The notes: generated from the sequence alone by a model not told the origin. A stretch of 64,000 bases of DNA from Brasenia schreberi (GCA_036023115.1 JAYKKT010000076.1:6390001-6454000), one strand, 5' to 3'; counted from the first letter of the stretch, positions 1-10,087 are shown. Numbers and translations are program-made.

Positions 1-1112
1 AGTACAAGAGTGGGCGCACAAGTGGGTCGACCAGACTCAGGTTTTTGCGCTAGTTCCATTGAAAAGGTGAGGGTACATACCTCCTTTCCTTTCCCACTGC
101 TACTGGCGTGCTTGGGAAAGGGTTCTTTGAAGATAGCTTGAGGTGGCTCAGGTTCCGCAGTGACCTGGAGCCGGCCCTCCACTATCAAGTTCTCGATTTT
201 ATTTAAAAGGGAGAAACAACGTTTGGTATCATGGCCTTTGAGCCAATGATACTTGCAAAATCGATTTAAATACCCCCCTTTCGAAGTGACTCCTTCAGGG
301 ATTTCGGAAAGTTCTATCATGCCTTGAGCAAGTAGGAGGTCTAGGACCTCCGACCTAGGTTGCCCCAGCAGTGTGTACTCCCGTTTTTCAATCGGTTTTT
401 GAAAGGTTCGCTCCCTTTTGTTTTCTAGCTTTTCAAAATTTTTGGAAGTGTCTGCCACGCCTGGATCCACCCGGACATTGGCGATTTTATGGGGCTTTGC
501 CCCTTTGTCCATCGTGGGCAGCCCATAAGTGATGGGCTTTTCCAAGCAGGTTTTAGAAACGGCACTTCCTTTCCATAGGTGATCGTATATCCCCTTTTTT
601 AAGTTTGTTTAGAAAAGAGATGCTTTTTTTATCAACTTATGGAAAGTTGAGATCTCATGGAGCGAGAGAAGGGTTTTTAACTCGCTTTTAAAATTATCCA
701 GGATGAGCATGACTGCGCATCCTTCGGATATGGGCTCTCGCACTTAGCCCAAAAGGGACCTCCATCGTATAATGAAGGCATGCACGTCTTCGTTCATGCC
801 CTGCTTCGTATCCCTTAAAGAGTTCAGAGTCGGCGTGACTTCTACGTTGTGTACAAATCTTTGCATGAAGCAGTTTGCTAACTCTTCAAAAGTAGCAAAC
901 TGGCTTAAATCGTAAGAAGCCAGCCATTTGACAGCTGTGCCTTTAAGGGATAAAGGGAACCAATACACCCATTTCATCGAGTCCTTTTTCTTCTTATGGG
1001 CTCGACGTGAGAAAAGTTGCAAGTGAGACCTAGGGTCTCCCATGCCATTATAGGAAATCAGACAGGGCATAACTCCTTTTCTCTTTATTTTGCCCTTTTA
1101 GTAGCTGCTGTA
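1..1112 (-). pseudogene. Gag fragment of element B (Tat-type Ty3/Gypsy)
   Basis: Read on the minus strand, this stretch matches the middle of the gag gene of element C (about 2540-3720). It includes the Retrotrans_gag core with the conserved KWVYWFPLSLKG and LASYDLSQFATFEELAN segments (744-1070) and the following basic region. Gag proteins of this family form the cytoplasmic particle that packages element RNA. The reading frame is broken in several places, and about 50 bp are missing near 1045 relative to C. The gene continues past the left edge. Its N-terminal part lies at 13378-13524, on the far side of element C, so this gag was split by insertion of C. The join to C's LTR at 1112/1113 is not a normal LTR end: about 140 bp of gag and most of the LTR are gone there. 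I am confident of the family and fairly confident of the link to 13378-13524. Confidence 0.85.
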
Positions 1113-2107
1113 GGGCTTTCAATTCAAGCACTCTCACACACATTGAGCTTTCGCTCTTATTTGAAGGACCCAAGTAAGGGCCGACCTATACTATTTGGGT
1201 TTCATTTCATGTCGTGTGAGTAAGTCTTTCAATTCAAGCACTTTCACACACATTGAGCCTTCGCTCTTACTCCCAAGACCTTATTAAAGGCCTTATTGCA
1301 GTTATATTTGGGTTTCATTTATGTCGTGTGGGTAGTCTTTCAATTCAAGCACTCTCACACACATTGAGCCTTCGCTCTTACTCCCAAGACCTTAGTCAAG
1401 GCCATACTGCAATTTATATTTGGGTTTAATTTCATGTCGTGTGTGTAAGTCTTTCAATTCAAGCACGCACCCACATTGAGCCTTCGCTCTTATTTGCAAG
1501 ACCCGAGTAAGGGCTCATATACATAATCTATATACATATTTCCCTTCGGTTATTTCCCTTCGGTTATTTCCCTTCTGTTATTTCCCCTTCAGTATTGTCT
1601 TTACATTTCGGGTTTTCCCTTTGGAGTAGCGTGAGTTTGCATTGCATCTACGCCATACTATGAGGTAGGACGCATATTGCATCAAAGCAAGCCCCGCTCG
1701 AATTCGCCCATGTAGTGGAGTGTTCATAACACACAAACTAGGTGGCCCGAAAAGGGATAAAACAAAAGACTTAGGCACGTGCAAATCCACGTGATCTAAA
1801 ATATGCAATCGCATCCTAAAGACCCGAAATAGACACCTCGAACCGCTTCGTAGACTTTCTCTCCAAAACTCGATTTTTTGCAAAGCGTACAGACTGACCC
1901 TTGCGCATCGGTGCAAGAAGGTCTGCGACGACAAGAGCTTACTTGCTCATAGTCGCCATGTTTAGAAGTCAGTGTTAAAAATATCTTCGCTAGCTTAAGT
2001 AAGCTAGCTGGCACGCCCTATTTGTATACATAGGCCTTAGACGCACGAGAAGATCCACTCCAAGCCCCCGGAAGGGACGAAGAGGCGGGGATTTTCACGC
2101 GTCTACA
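1113..2107 (+). repeat. Truncated 5' LTR of element C
   Basis: This stretch is nearly identical to 12391-13377, the end of C's 3' LTR. By eye I count about 7 substitutions and one 2-bp indel over roughly 990 bp. It ends in GTCTACA, followed 5 bp later by the primer-binding site, as expected for a 5' LTR. U3, the TATA box and the start of R (about 2.3 kb) are missing, so this copy has no promoter of its own. It begins inside the second unit of the U5 minisatellite and holds four units (near 1118, 1226, 1336 and 1450). The U5 hairpins lie at about 1893-1915 and 1989-2008. Confidence 0.9.
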
Positions 2108-2112
2108 GGGAT

Positions 2113-2130
2113 TGGCACGCCCGGTGGGAC
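2113..2130 (+). other. Primer-binding site of element C
   Basis: TGGCACGCCCGGTGGGAC starts with the TGG that pairs with a tRNA CCA tail, 5 bp after the LTR end. The same site, intact or nearly so, follows the LTR ends of D (20027), F (28644, minus) and B (13643, minus). I could not assign the primer tRNA with certainty. Confidence 0.85.
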
Positions 2131-2250
2131 GTGAGCCTTTTCAAAAATCGCGTTTGCTTGTAGAAGTCTTGCGAAAATTTTGTAAAAAGGTGTCGTTTTA
2201 ACTTGTTTTCTTTGCTTGTACTTAGCATATTTTGAAAAAGCTTGAAAAGC

Positions 2251-4155
2251 ATGTCAAAATCCAATCCAAGTGAAGTGTCGAGCCAAGGCTCATGCGCATC
2301 AAGTTCTCACTCTAGGAGGATTTTCAAAAACAAAATAAAACTAGATGAAATCGAGGACTTGAGAAGGGAGTTTGAGGCCAAAATCGATGCTCTCAGCCAA
2401 GAGGCTGAAGTAGGCGATTCATGTTCATCGAACGGTGAACAAAGGCCTAAAAAGAAATTTGAAAAACCTCGCAAGCAAAAAGGGGCCTCCGTAATGGAAG
2501 GCAACCAATACCACGAGTCCTTCACACAAAAGGACCGTAAAGCCCTACAGCAGCTGCTGAAAGGGCAGAATAAAGAGAAAAGAAGCTACGCCCTGTCTGA
2601 TTTCCTTCCTATGGATTACGAAACAGACAGTGACGATGAAATACCGAACTTCCATCGGTATGATGGCATGGGAGACCCTAGGTCTCACTTGCAGCTTTTC
2701 TCGCGTCGAGCCCATAAGAAGAAAAAGGACTCGATGAAATGGGTGTATTGGTTCCCTCTATCCCTTAAAGGCACAGCTGCCAAATGGCTGGCTTCCTACG
2801 ACTTAAGCCAGTTCGCTACTTTTGAAGAGTTAGCGAACTGCTTCATGCAAAGATTTGCACACAACGTGGAAGTTACGCCAACCCTGAATACCTTAAAGGA
2901 TACAAAGCAAGGCATGAACGAAGACGTGCATGCCTTCATTATAAGATGGAGGTCGCTTTTGGGCCAAGTGCGAGAGCCCATATCCGAAGGATGCGCAGTA
3001 ATGCTCATCCTGGATAATTTTAAAAGCGAGTTAAAAACCCTTCTCTCGCTCCATGAGATTTCAACTTTCCATAAGTTGATCAAAAAGGCCTCCCTTTTCG
3101 AAACCAACTTACGAAAAGGGACATACGACCACTTATGGAAAGGAAGTGTCGTTCCAAAAACCCGTTTGGAAAAGCCCATCGCATATGGGCTGCCCACGAC
3201 GGACAAAGGGGCAAAGCCCCATAAAATCGCCAATGTCCGGGTGGATCCAGGCATGGCAGGCACTTCTAAAAATTTTGAAAAAATAGAAAATAAGAGAGAA
3301 CGTAATTTTCAAAAACCGGTTGAAAAACGGGAGTACACTCCGCTGGGGCAACCTGTGTCGGAGGTCCTAGACCTCTTACTTACCCAGGGCATGATCGAAC
3401 TCCCTGAAATCCCCGAAGGAGTCACGTCCAAAGGGGGGTATTTAAACCGATTTTGCAAGTATCATCGGCTCAAAGGCCATGATACCAAACGTTGCTTCTC
3501 TCTTTTAAATAAAATTGAGAACTTGATAGCAGAAGGCCGGCTCCAGGTCATTGCGGAACCTGAGCCACCTCAAGCTATCTTGAAGGAACCCTTTCCCAAA
3601 CACGCCAGTGGCAGTGGGAAAGGAAAGGAGGTATGTACCCTCACCATTTCCAAGGAACTAGCGCAAAAACTAGAACCTGGTCGACCTGCTTGTGCGCCCA
3701 CCCTTGTACTATACAAGAGGCCCACCCAAGTCGTCATTCGGGGACCATCAAAAGTGGAAACCCCGGTAAAACCAGTTTTGAAAATCCAAGGTTCTCCTCA
3801 GCTCATCCTTAGAGCCAAGTTTAGCGCGAACCCTAGGCTGGTCGTGGGGGAAGTCACTAGATCCAGGAGGATCTACCAACCACCGCACCTTCAAGGTGCT
3901 CAAAAGGTGGTCAGTGTGCCTGGCCCCTCAAAAGCATGTATCCCTAGTGGTCTGCCAAAAGCAGATAAGGACAAAATCATCCTAAATCCTTATGATTTCG
4001 AAAACCACCTTTCAAAGATTCCTATTCACATGTCTATCCTAGAGCTTATCAAAACCTCGCCTAGGCATAGACTTGTATTAGAGAAAATTCTAGAAAGGGC
4101 CAAGGTTGATTCGAACATAAGTCCGGAATCCTTGTCTTCCCAAGTGGCTTTATGA
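2251..4155 (+). CDS. gag: Gag of element C
   Basis: The structural particle protein of a Tat-type Ty3/Gypsy element, about 634 residues from the ATG at 2251, which follows a short leader after the primer-binding site. B and F have an ATG at the same point (MSKSNPSEVSSQG). A basic, serine-rich N-terminus is followed by the Retrotrans_gag core (about residues 135-270, with KWVYWFPLSLKGTAAKWLAS). Near residue 405 is a zinc-knuckle variant, CKYHRLKGHDTKRC, spaced C-x2-H-x4-H-x4-C. The usual retroviral spacing is C-x2-C-x4-H-x4-C. It should bind element RNA in cytoplasmic particles. The frame ends at a TGA (4153-4155) where copy F has ATA, and the same frame continues into protease. The stop is therefore probably a mutation within a Gag-protease polyprotein, although programmed readthrough cannot be excluded. 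Confidence 0.9.
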   Translation: MSKSNPSEVSSQGSCASSSHSRRIFKNKIKLDEIEDLRREFEAKIDALSQEAEVGDSCSSNGEQRPKKKFEKPRKQKGASVMEGNQYHESFTQKDRKALQQLLKGQNKEKRSYALSDFLPMDYETDSDDEIPNFHRYDGMGDPRSHLQLFSRRAHKKKKDSMKWVYWFPLSLKGTAAKWLASYDLSQFATFEELANCFMQRFAHNVEVTPTLNTLKDTKQGMNEDVHAFIIRWRSLLGQVREPISEGCAVMLILDNFKSELKTLLSLHEISTFHKLIKKASLFETNLRKGTYDHLWKGSVVPKTRLEKPIAYGLPTTDKGAKPHKIANVRVDPGMAGTSKNFEKIENKRERNFQKPVEKREYTPLGQPVSEVLDLLLTQGMIELPEIPEGVTSKGGYLNRFCKYHRLKGHDTKRCFSLLNKIENLIAEGRLQVIAEPEPPQAILKEPFPKHASGSGKGKEVCTLTISKELAQKLEPGRPACAPTLVLYKRPTQVVIRGPSKVETPVKPVLKIQGSPQLILRAKFSANPRLVVGEVTRSRRIYQPPHLQGAQKVVSVPGPSKACIPSGLPKADKDKIILNPYDFENHLSKIPIHMSILELIKTSPRHRLVLEKILERAKVDSNISPESLSSQVAL

Positions 4156-5121
4156 GGAGCAAAATCGCCCATCACCTTTTCGGAAGATGATGTAGATAGA
4201 CCCTACGAAACCCATAACCAGGCCCTGCATATCGAGGTGGTTCTAAACAACCACTCTCTAGACAGGTGCCTAGTCGATGGTGGAGGAGGGCTCAACATCC
4301 TTCCACTTCATGTGGCGTACAAAATCGGAGTCACCTTGACTTCAGTAAACCCAAGCCCCATCGTTATCACTGGATACGATGGAAATGCCTCTAGGCCTTT
4401 AGGATCCATCGAACTCCCAATGGAAACGGGAGGGATCGAACACACGGGGGTGTTCCATGTCTTGGACATCCACCCCCATTATAACCTGTTGCTGGGAAGA
4501 CCCTGGATACACAGTTTGTGCGCTGTGCCATCCACCTTCCACAGGTGTGTCAAGATCCCTTTTAGGGACCAGGTCGTAGTGATCCTAGGTGAGAGTCACC
4601 CACAGCTTCAGGGGATCATAAACTCCCCTTGTTTATCGAGCTCCCAGGCCCATGAGGCTAACCTGGGGCAAATTATGGTTGAGCCACCTCGGCTCGTGTT
4701 GAATAACCCTAGGAAGGTTGTATGTGTGAAGGGGTCGCCCAAAGCAGGCCCCCTCCCGACTCTAATCCTCCTAGGAAAACCCAAGCGTTCCCTATTTCCA
4801 AAACCCCTGGACAAAAGGCCATACGAGCCTAATATGGACGATAGCATGTTCCAGGACCACGACTTATATCCCATCTTTTCAAAAAACAAAAGGTCGTGGA
4901 ACATGTTATTGAACATGGGCTACACGCCCTACAAAAGTCTAGGGGCACAAAACCAGGGTCTCCTAGAGCCCATCCTTCCTAGGGCCAACCAAAGCCGATA
5001 TGGGATCGGCTATACTCCCTGAATACCGCCGGAGCCACCCCCTGTGACCACCTGGGTCAAGGGTGCCCCGGAGCCTGCCTTAGAAGAAACCTATGGTTTA
5101 GACCTCCTATTCCGAGTCTAA
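4156..5121 (+). pseudogene. Protease and linker of the Gag-protease polyprotein, element C
   Basis: Same frame as gag, after the TGA at 4153. It encodes a retropepsin-like aspartic protease. The active-site loop reads LVDGGGGLNILP, with DGG in place of the common DSG or DTG, and the family's LLGRPW motif follows about 80 residues later. Such enzymes work as dimers to cut Gag and Pol. After the protease comes a proline-rich linker of unknown role, with a conserved SWNMLLNMGYTPYKSLG segment. A second in-frame TGA (5020-5022) stands where other copies have AAA or AGA, so a CGA-to-TGA change is possible. The frame then runs to TAA at about 5119, 26 nt before the pol ATG. Both TGA codons would block full-length protein, so this copy is probably inactive here despite its intact pol. 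Confidence 0.85.
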
Positions 5122-5127
5122 CCCGTA

Positions 5128-5149
5128 GTGTTTTCCCTTTGTAGGTATG
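5128..5149 (+). promoter_or_regulatory. Possible 3' splice site before the pol start codon
   Basis: A pyrimidine-rich tract ending in TTTGTAG stands immediately before the first pol ATG (5147). The same arrangement is kept in E (34363-34384), F (minus, about 25625-25650) and, with small changes, G (minus, about 49170-49190). In Ogre elements, an intron between protease and RT is known to join the two reading frames. Here pol lies in a different frame from gag-protease, which would fit either splicing or re-initiation at the ATG. No donor site was settled. Confidence 0.4.
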
Positions 5150-5233
5150 ACGGAAGATCCCTTTTTCTAAAAATACCAAAAACATCTGAAAAACTTAAAA
5201 TCAAAAATCGAAAAACAAGAAAAACCAAAAACA

Positions 5234-8200
5234 ATGGAAAAACAAAAACTCAAAAAAAGAGTGCTTTGTATAGTTCCCAAAGTTCTTGTTTTACAAAAAC
5301 CCAAAAAAATCGAAAATTTGGAAAATACCAAAAAGATTTTGTACATAGCTGCTCCTGGTAAGACTTTGGTGAAAGAAAAGGATTTCGAAAGAAACATCGT
5401 CTGCATAGCCAGACCAAAAATTTCGAAATCACTTGAAAATCCAAGTTCAAAACCAGGTTATCTTGAAAACCATGCATCAAGTTCCCACGGGTCTATAGCC
5501 CACGAGAATGATCAAAGCCCAGAAGTGGATCCCCTTGAGGAAGATTCTACTTCTGAGCTCCCAGAATTTCATAGAATTCTCGATTTTGAAAGACCTTCCC
5601 AATCAGTAGGAGGAGATTTCGTAGAAGTGAACCTAGGGGATGATTCCAATCCCAAAACCATCAAAATAGGCGCATGCTTGCATGAAACTGAAAAGTTAGC
5701 ATTCATTGCATTTCTACGAACCTATTTAGATGTGTTTGCATGGACGTATGAAGACATGCCGGGCATAGATCCCAGCATAGTCGAGCATCGTCTTCCCTTA
5801 GATACAGGTGTAAAACCCATAAAGCAGAAGCTTAGGAAAATACACCCGAATGTACACACGCAAGTCAAAGAGGGTTTAGAAGATCTGCTAAAAGCCGGAT
5901 TTATAAAACCCATTGAGTATTCTGATTGGTTGTCAAATATCGTTGTAGTTCAAAAAACCAATGGGAAAATTCGAATATGCATCGATTTCAGAAACCTGAA
6001 TAAAGCCACTCCAAAGGATAATTATCCTTTACCAAACATAGATTTGATAGTCGATAGTACTGCAAATCATGAAATGTTTTCATTCATGGATGGCTATTCA
6101 GGCTATAATCAAATCAAACTAAGTCCACGAGATCAGGGTAAGACCGCCTTCACAACCCCATGGGGCACGTACTGCTATACAGTCATGCCCTTTGGTTTGA
6201 AAAATGCCGGCGCAACATACCAACGAGCCATGAACACGATCTTCCATGATCAAATCCATGAGCTTGTAGAAGTGTATGTAGATGATCTCTTGGCGAAATT
6301 CAAAACCCGATGCACCCATATCGAATGTTTACAAAAGATTTTCGAAAGGCTTAGGCTTTACAAAGTAAAGCTAAACCCTCAAAAATGTGTGTTCGGGGTA
6401 GAATCAGGGAAGCTTCTAGGCTTTATGGTGAGCCAAAGGGGAATAGAAGTCGACCCCTCTAAGTGTCGAGCCATCATAGACATGGCTCCACCCTCCAATC
6501 TCACCCAAGTCCGTAGCCTCCAAGGTCGATTACAATCTGTGCGCCGATTCATATCGAATCTGGCAACTAGATGCGAACCCTTCAACAAACTGTTGAGGAA
6601 GGGTACGAAATTCTTATGGGATGACGAATGCCAAAAGTCCTTCGAGAGACTGAAGGCATACTTGGTTAATCCCCCCGTTTTGAATCCTCCAAAACAAGGA
6701 AAACCGCTTTTATTATACATCTCCGTGCATGTAAACGCTTTAGGAGCCCTGTTGGCTCAATACGAGGATGACACCCATAAGGAGTATGCCATCTACTATA
6801 TTTCGAAAACTCTCTTGGCTTATGAACGAAATTATCAAGCCATGGAGAAGACGTGCTTGGCCCTAGTCTGGGCCTGCCAGAAATTCAGACACTATTTCCT
6901 AGATCATGAGATCTGGATAGTGTCCAAGCTTGATCCAATCAAGCACTTGTTCGAAAAACCCATTCTCACGGGTAGATTGGGCAAATGGCAACTCCTTCTA
7001 ATGGAGTATGATCTGAAATACCATCACCAGATCTCCGTTAAGGGGCAAGCCCTAGCAGATTACGTGGCTGAATTCCCCTTAGAGGACGCATATCCCACTC
7101 TTGTCGAAATGCCTGATGAAGGCATATTGCAAAACCATTTTCAAAACCACATTTTGGCAAATTCTTTCGAAAACCAAGTGTGGAAGATGCACTTCGACGG
7201 GGCACGAAACCAACGAGGGGCTGGTGCCGGGATCATCCTAATCTCCCCTGAAAAGGGCGAGATTCCCATAGCAGTCCGCTTAGATTTCGAATGTTCCAAC
7301 AACGTAGCTGAGTATGAAGCACTCATACAAGGCTTAAGGATTTCGAAAACTCTAGGGGCATCATGCATCGAGGTCTTTGGAGATTCGCTCCTTGTCATAA
7401 ACCAGGTTTTAAAAATTTGGCAAGTACGTAATGAGAAACTACTTCCATATCACGAGTTGGCCACTCGATTGGTCCAATCCTTCCAATCGTGTAAGCTCAC
7501 ACACGTAGGAAGAGAGGACAATGGCATCGCCGATGCCCTCTCTTCCTTGGGTTCAGCCCTGAAGGTCGATCCCATTTCAGGGACCAGATCTTTGGAAATA
7601 TGGCATGCGCCCCATCCATCCACACACAACTTGGATATTTGCCAAAACAACCCAGAGTCTATTGAAAAACCCTGGTTCTATGGCATAAAACAATTTTTAG
7701 AAAATGGGGGATTCACCGGGGATGCCACGTCCAAAGATAAGGCATTCATTCATAAGATTTCGACCCGATACACCATTCTGGGTGGGGTCTTATACAAAAA
7801 GAGTTTTACCGGCATTCTGCTTAGGTGTATCGACCTAGAGGAGGCTAGGATAGTGATGCACGAGTTCCACGATGGAGAATGTGGAGGTCATGTTAATGCC
7901 AACATGATGGCAATGAAAATACTTAGAGGGGGTTATTTTTGGTCCACCCTGAAAAAGGATTGTCACGATCATGTTAGGAAGTGTCATCCGTGTCAAGTGC
8001 ATGGGCACGCCATTCATATCCCTTCATCTGCATTGCATTCTGTGGTCAGCCCCTGGCCATTTACCATGTGGGCGTTTGACATTGTAGGCCCAATATTTCC
8101 CAAGGCCTCGAATGGGCATCGTTTTATTTTAGCAGCCACGGAGTATTTCTCCAAGTGGGTGGAAGCCATTTCCCTAACAAATGTAATGGGGCAACATGTG

Positions 8201-8920
8201 GTGGCTTTCATCCGGAGGAATATCTTGGCTCGATTTGGGGTTCCACGAGACCTTGTGTCTGATAATGGTACCCCATTCAAGAATGAGCGGATGGTCAAGT
8301 TGTGCAACACGTATGGCATAACTCACCACTTCTCCTCGCCCTACTACCCTCAAGGCAACGGCCAAGCCGAAGCCACAAACAAGACTCTCATTGGTATCAT
8401 TGAGAAAACCTTAGAGAAGGGTAGGATGTGGCACGAGAAGCTGGATGAAGCCTTATGGGCTTATAGGACTTCCATTCGGACTCCCACGAATGCCACACCA
8501 TTCGAATTGGTCTATGGCACAAACGCCATTCTTCCCATTCATACCCAACTACATTCATTTCATACATCTATAGCACTCGACCTCCCCCTAGAGACGCTTC
8601 AGCATGCTAGGATGGCTGAACTAGATTTGCTAGATGAGAGGCGACTCCTTGCCATGGATCATGCTCGTGCATACCGGCAAAGGATAGCCCGACATTATAG
8701 CAAACACATGAGATCTCGCCACTTTGAAGTGGGAGATCTGGTCTTGAAAACCATCCACCATCGTGGCCCACACCCCCTAGGCAAGTGGCGCCCCAACTGG
8801 GACGGACCCTATGTTGTACGAGCAACCACTACGAACAATTCGTATTGGTTGATCGATGTAGAAGGTAGGAATTTAGCAGATCCTATCAATATTCAATACC
8901 TAAAGAAGTATCATGTGTAG
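5234..8920 (+). CDS. pol: Pol of element C: RT, RNase H, second RNase H, integrase
   Basis: An uninterrupted 1228-codon frame. After a lysine-rich N-terminus comes reverse transcriptase (about residues 200-400, catalytic YVDD at about 348-351), then the RT-linked RNase H (about 490-600). Next is a second RNase H domain of the archaeal-like type (about 650-775, starting KMHFDGA, with YEALIQGL and GDSLLVINQV), a hallmark of the Tat lineage. Integrase follows, with an HHCC zinc finger (about 875-925, HDGECGGHVNANMM to KCHPCQ) and a DDE core (D in WAFDIVGP near 947, D in VSDNGTPF near 1009, E in GQAEATNK near 1045). The C-terminus has a GKWRPNWDGPYVV segment typical of Gypsy integrases; no chromodomain was seen. 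The natural start is probably the ATG at 5147, but indels just after it add a stop, so the open frame begins at 5234. This is the only intact pol in the window. Confidence 0.95.
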   Translation: MEKQKLKKRVLCIVPKVLVLQKPKKIENLENTKKILYIAAPGKTLVKEKDFERNIVCIARPKISKSLENPSSKPGYLENHASSSHGSIAHENDQSPEVDPLEEDSTSELPEFHRILDFERPSQSVGGDFVEVNLGDDSNPKTIKIGACLHETEKLAFIAFLRTYLDVFAWTYEDMPGIDPSIVEHRLPLDTGVKPIKQKLRKIHPNVHTQVKEGLEDLLKAGFIKPIEYSDWLSNIVVVQKTNGKIRICIDFRNLNKATPKDNYPLPNIDLIVDSTANHEMFSFMDGYSGYNQIKLSPRDQGKTAFTTPWGTYCYTVMPFGLKNAGATYQRAMNTIFHDQIHELVEVYVDDLLAKFKTRCTHIECLQKIFERLRLYKVKLNPQKCVFGVESGKLLGFMVSQRGIEVDPSKCRAIIDMAPPSNLTQVRSLQGRLQSVRRFISNLATRCEPFNKLLRKGTKFLWDDECQKSFERLKAYLVNPPVLNPPKQGKPLLLYISVHVNALGALLAQYEDDTHKEYAIYYISKTLLAYERNYQAMEKTCLALVWACQKFRHYFLDHEIWIVSKLDPIKHLFEKPILTGRLGKWQLLLMEYDLKYHHQISVKGQALADYVAEFPLEDAYPTLVEMPDEGILQNHFQNHILANSFENQVWKMHFDGARNQRGAGAGIILISPEKGEIPIAVRLDFECSNNVAEYEALIQGLRISKTLGASCIEVFGDSLLVINQVLKIWQVRNEKLLPYHELATRLVQSFQSCKLTHVGREDNGIADALSSLGSALKVDPISGTRSLEIWHAPHPSTHNLDICQNNPESIEKPWFYGIKQFLENGGFTGDATSKDKAFIHKISTRYTILGGVLYKKSFTGILLRCIDLEEARIVMHEFHDGECGGHVNANMMAMKILRGGYFWSTLKKDCHDHVRKCHPCQVHGHAIHIPSSALHSVVSPWPFTMWAFDIVGPIFPKASNGHRFILAATEYFSKWVEAISLTNVMGQHVVAFIRRNILARFGVPRDLVSDNGTPFKNERMVKLCNTYGITHHFSSPYYPQGNGQAEATNKTLIGIIEKTLEKGRMWHEKLDEALWAYRTSIRTPTNATPFELVYGTNAILPIHTQLHSFHTSIALDLPLETLQHARMAELDLLDERRLLAMDHARAYRQRIARHYSKHMRSRHFEVGDLVLKTIHHRGPHPLGKWRPNWDGPYVVRATTTNNSYWLIDVEGRNLADPINIQYLKKYHV

Positions 8921-10044
8921 GATCTGGATTAAATTCCAGTTTTCGAAAAATTTTATAGGGATAGCTGCCCTGAGACATGTGAATAAGGTGCAAAGGCAAA
9001 TCGTGTGACCCCAAGTGAGAGAATTCGCACTTGTGAAAGAGTGGAGTTTTCAAAATCGTGGTTACATTTCAAAATCCTTCTTCTTACAAAGAAAGACCTA
9101 ATTCAACATAGCAAGATACTTGCAAGTAGTACGTGCTATTTCTAAATAGGCTGATCTGGAATGGATCGAGTGTAGGCTTGGGATAAGTCCTCCCCTTTTC
9201 TCTTCTCCTTCCAAAAGGAAAACAAAGGCCCAAAACAAAAGGGAATTTCCCATTTAAAGTCTCTTTCCAAAAGAGAGAAACCAGAATTCAAAAGAAAAAT
9301 CGATTCTCTTGAGAAAAAGAGGGATTAAAGAAAAAATACTCCCAAAGGGAGACCCTCTATGAAAAAAAGGAAAAAGAGGCCAAAAAGCTCAAAAAGAGCA
9401 GTTTTCTGCCTTCTATGCCTTAAACCATGGGACGCTTCAGAAGGGACCGTGGTATCTCTTTCCCATCCCTGGCTTATCCCAAGCTAAAGCATGGTTCATT
9501 TCGAGGAATCCTAAAGTAAAAATAGGATTTACTTACTTGAATTTCATTTTGTTTGAGAATTCGACGTTTCAAGTAAGACGTAGGAATTTGAAATGAAGCT
9601 TGTTTTCTTATAAAATCTCCGCTAGATAAGCGAGTGTTAAGACTCAAACAAGGGCAAGCACGAAGAGCTCGAGATCCTTAGGATCGAGGCTCAAGACAGT
9701 TGTCCCTTTTGTAAATAGCTTTTGTAAATAAGTTTTGAAAACCGAACATCGAACAGCATAGGATTTGCTCACTTGAGCAATAGGCCTTGTAAGTCTCTAG
9801 AGTTCGACCACATCTGGTCTCTGGGAGGTCGCCACTCTTGGCACCACACCCATGTCATTTGCATTCCACGCATGGTACTTGCATGAACATGATCCCATTT
9901 AGGACCAGATTCCATGTAAAACCCTTTGGCGTGATATCTCCTCCTACCAGAGTTTGTAAATTGAGATTTTGCTAAAAATGGGACGATCTCATATTCTTCG
10001 TGGCTAGATCTAGGGAGACATTGAAAGGGGTGTTTTTCATCTTT
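8921..10044 (+). other. 3' untranslated region of element C
   Basis: Non-coding stretch between the pol stop and the polypurine tract. It is homologous to the 3' UTRs at 24110-24892, 40940-42088 and 52616-53268 (all minus) and 32561-33257 (plus), so it is a conserved part of the element. It has AG-rich runs near 9240-9400 and a conserved hairpin at 9425-9452. Tat elements often have a long 3' region, sometimes with an extra ORF, but I see no credible gene here. Short frames in it are not conserved between copies. Confidence 0.75.
9425..9452 (+). other. Conserved hairpin in the 3' UTR
   Basis: Inverted arms CCATGG and CCGTGG flank an inner CTTC-A-GAAG stem. The same element occurs at 32594-32621 (plus), 24713-24740 (minus) and 41548-41575 (minus). 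The outer arms vary in concert: CCACGG with CCGTGG in G, CCATGG with CCATGG in J, and a wobble pair in C. Confidence 0.55.
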
Positions 10045-10074
10045 GCCCTTATCCAAATCGATTTGGACAAGGCC
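10045..10074 (+). other. Hairpin adjoining the polypurine tract, element C
   Basis: The arms CCTTATCCAAAT and ATTTGGACAAGG nearly pair and end directly before the polypurine tract. J, L and I have CATTATCCAAAT or a close variant with a matching partner arm, so the C-G pair of C is replaced by an A-T pair elsewhere. Confidence 0.6.
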
Positions 10075-10087
10075 AAAGAGGGGCATC
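10075..10087 (+). other. Polypurine tract of element C
   Basis: AAAGAGGGGC followed by ATC and the LTR start. The same sequence precedes LTR L (33245) and, on the minus strand, LTRs J (24110), G (40940) and I (52616). It would prime plus-strand DNA synthesis. Confidence 0.85.

Noticed and set aside
2113..2130. Partial tRNA gene
   Set aside because: Only the 18-nt primer complement is present. No cloverleaf surrounds it.
5128..5361. Lysine-rich 77-codon frame at the pol start
   Set aside because: It is a shadow frame of the A-rich pol N-terminus.
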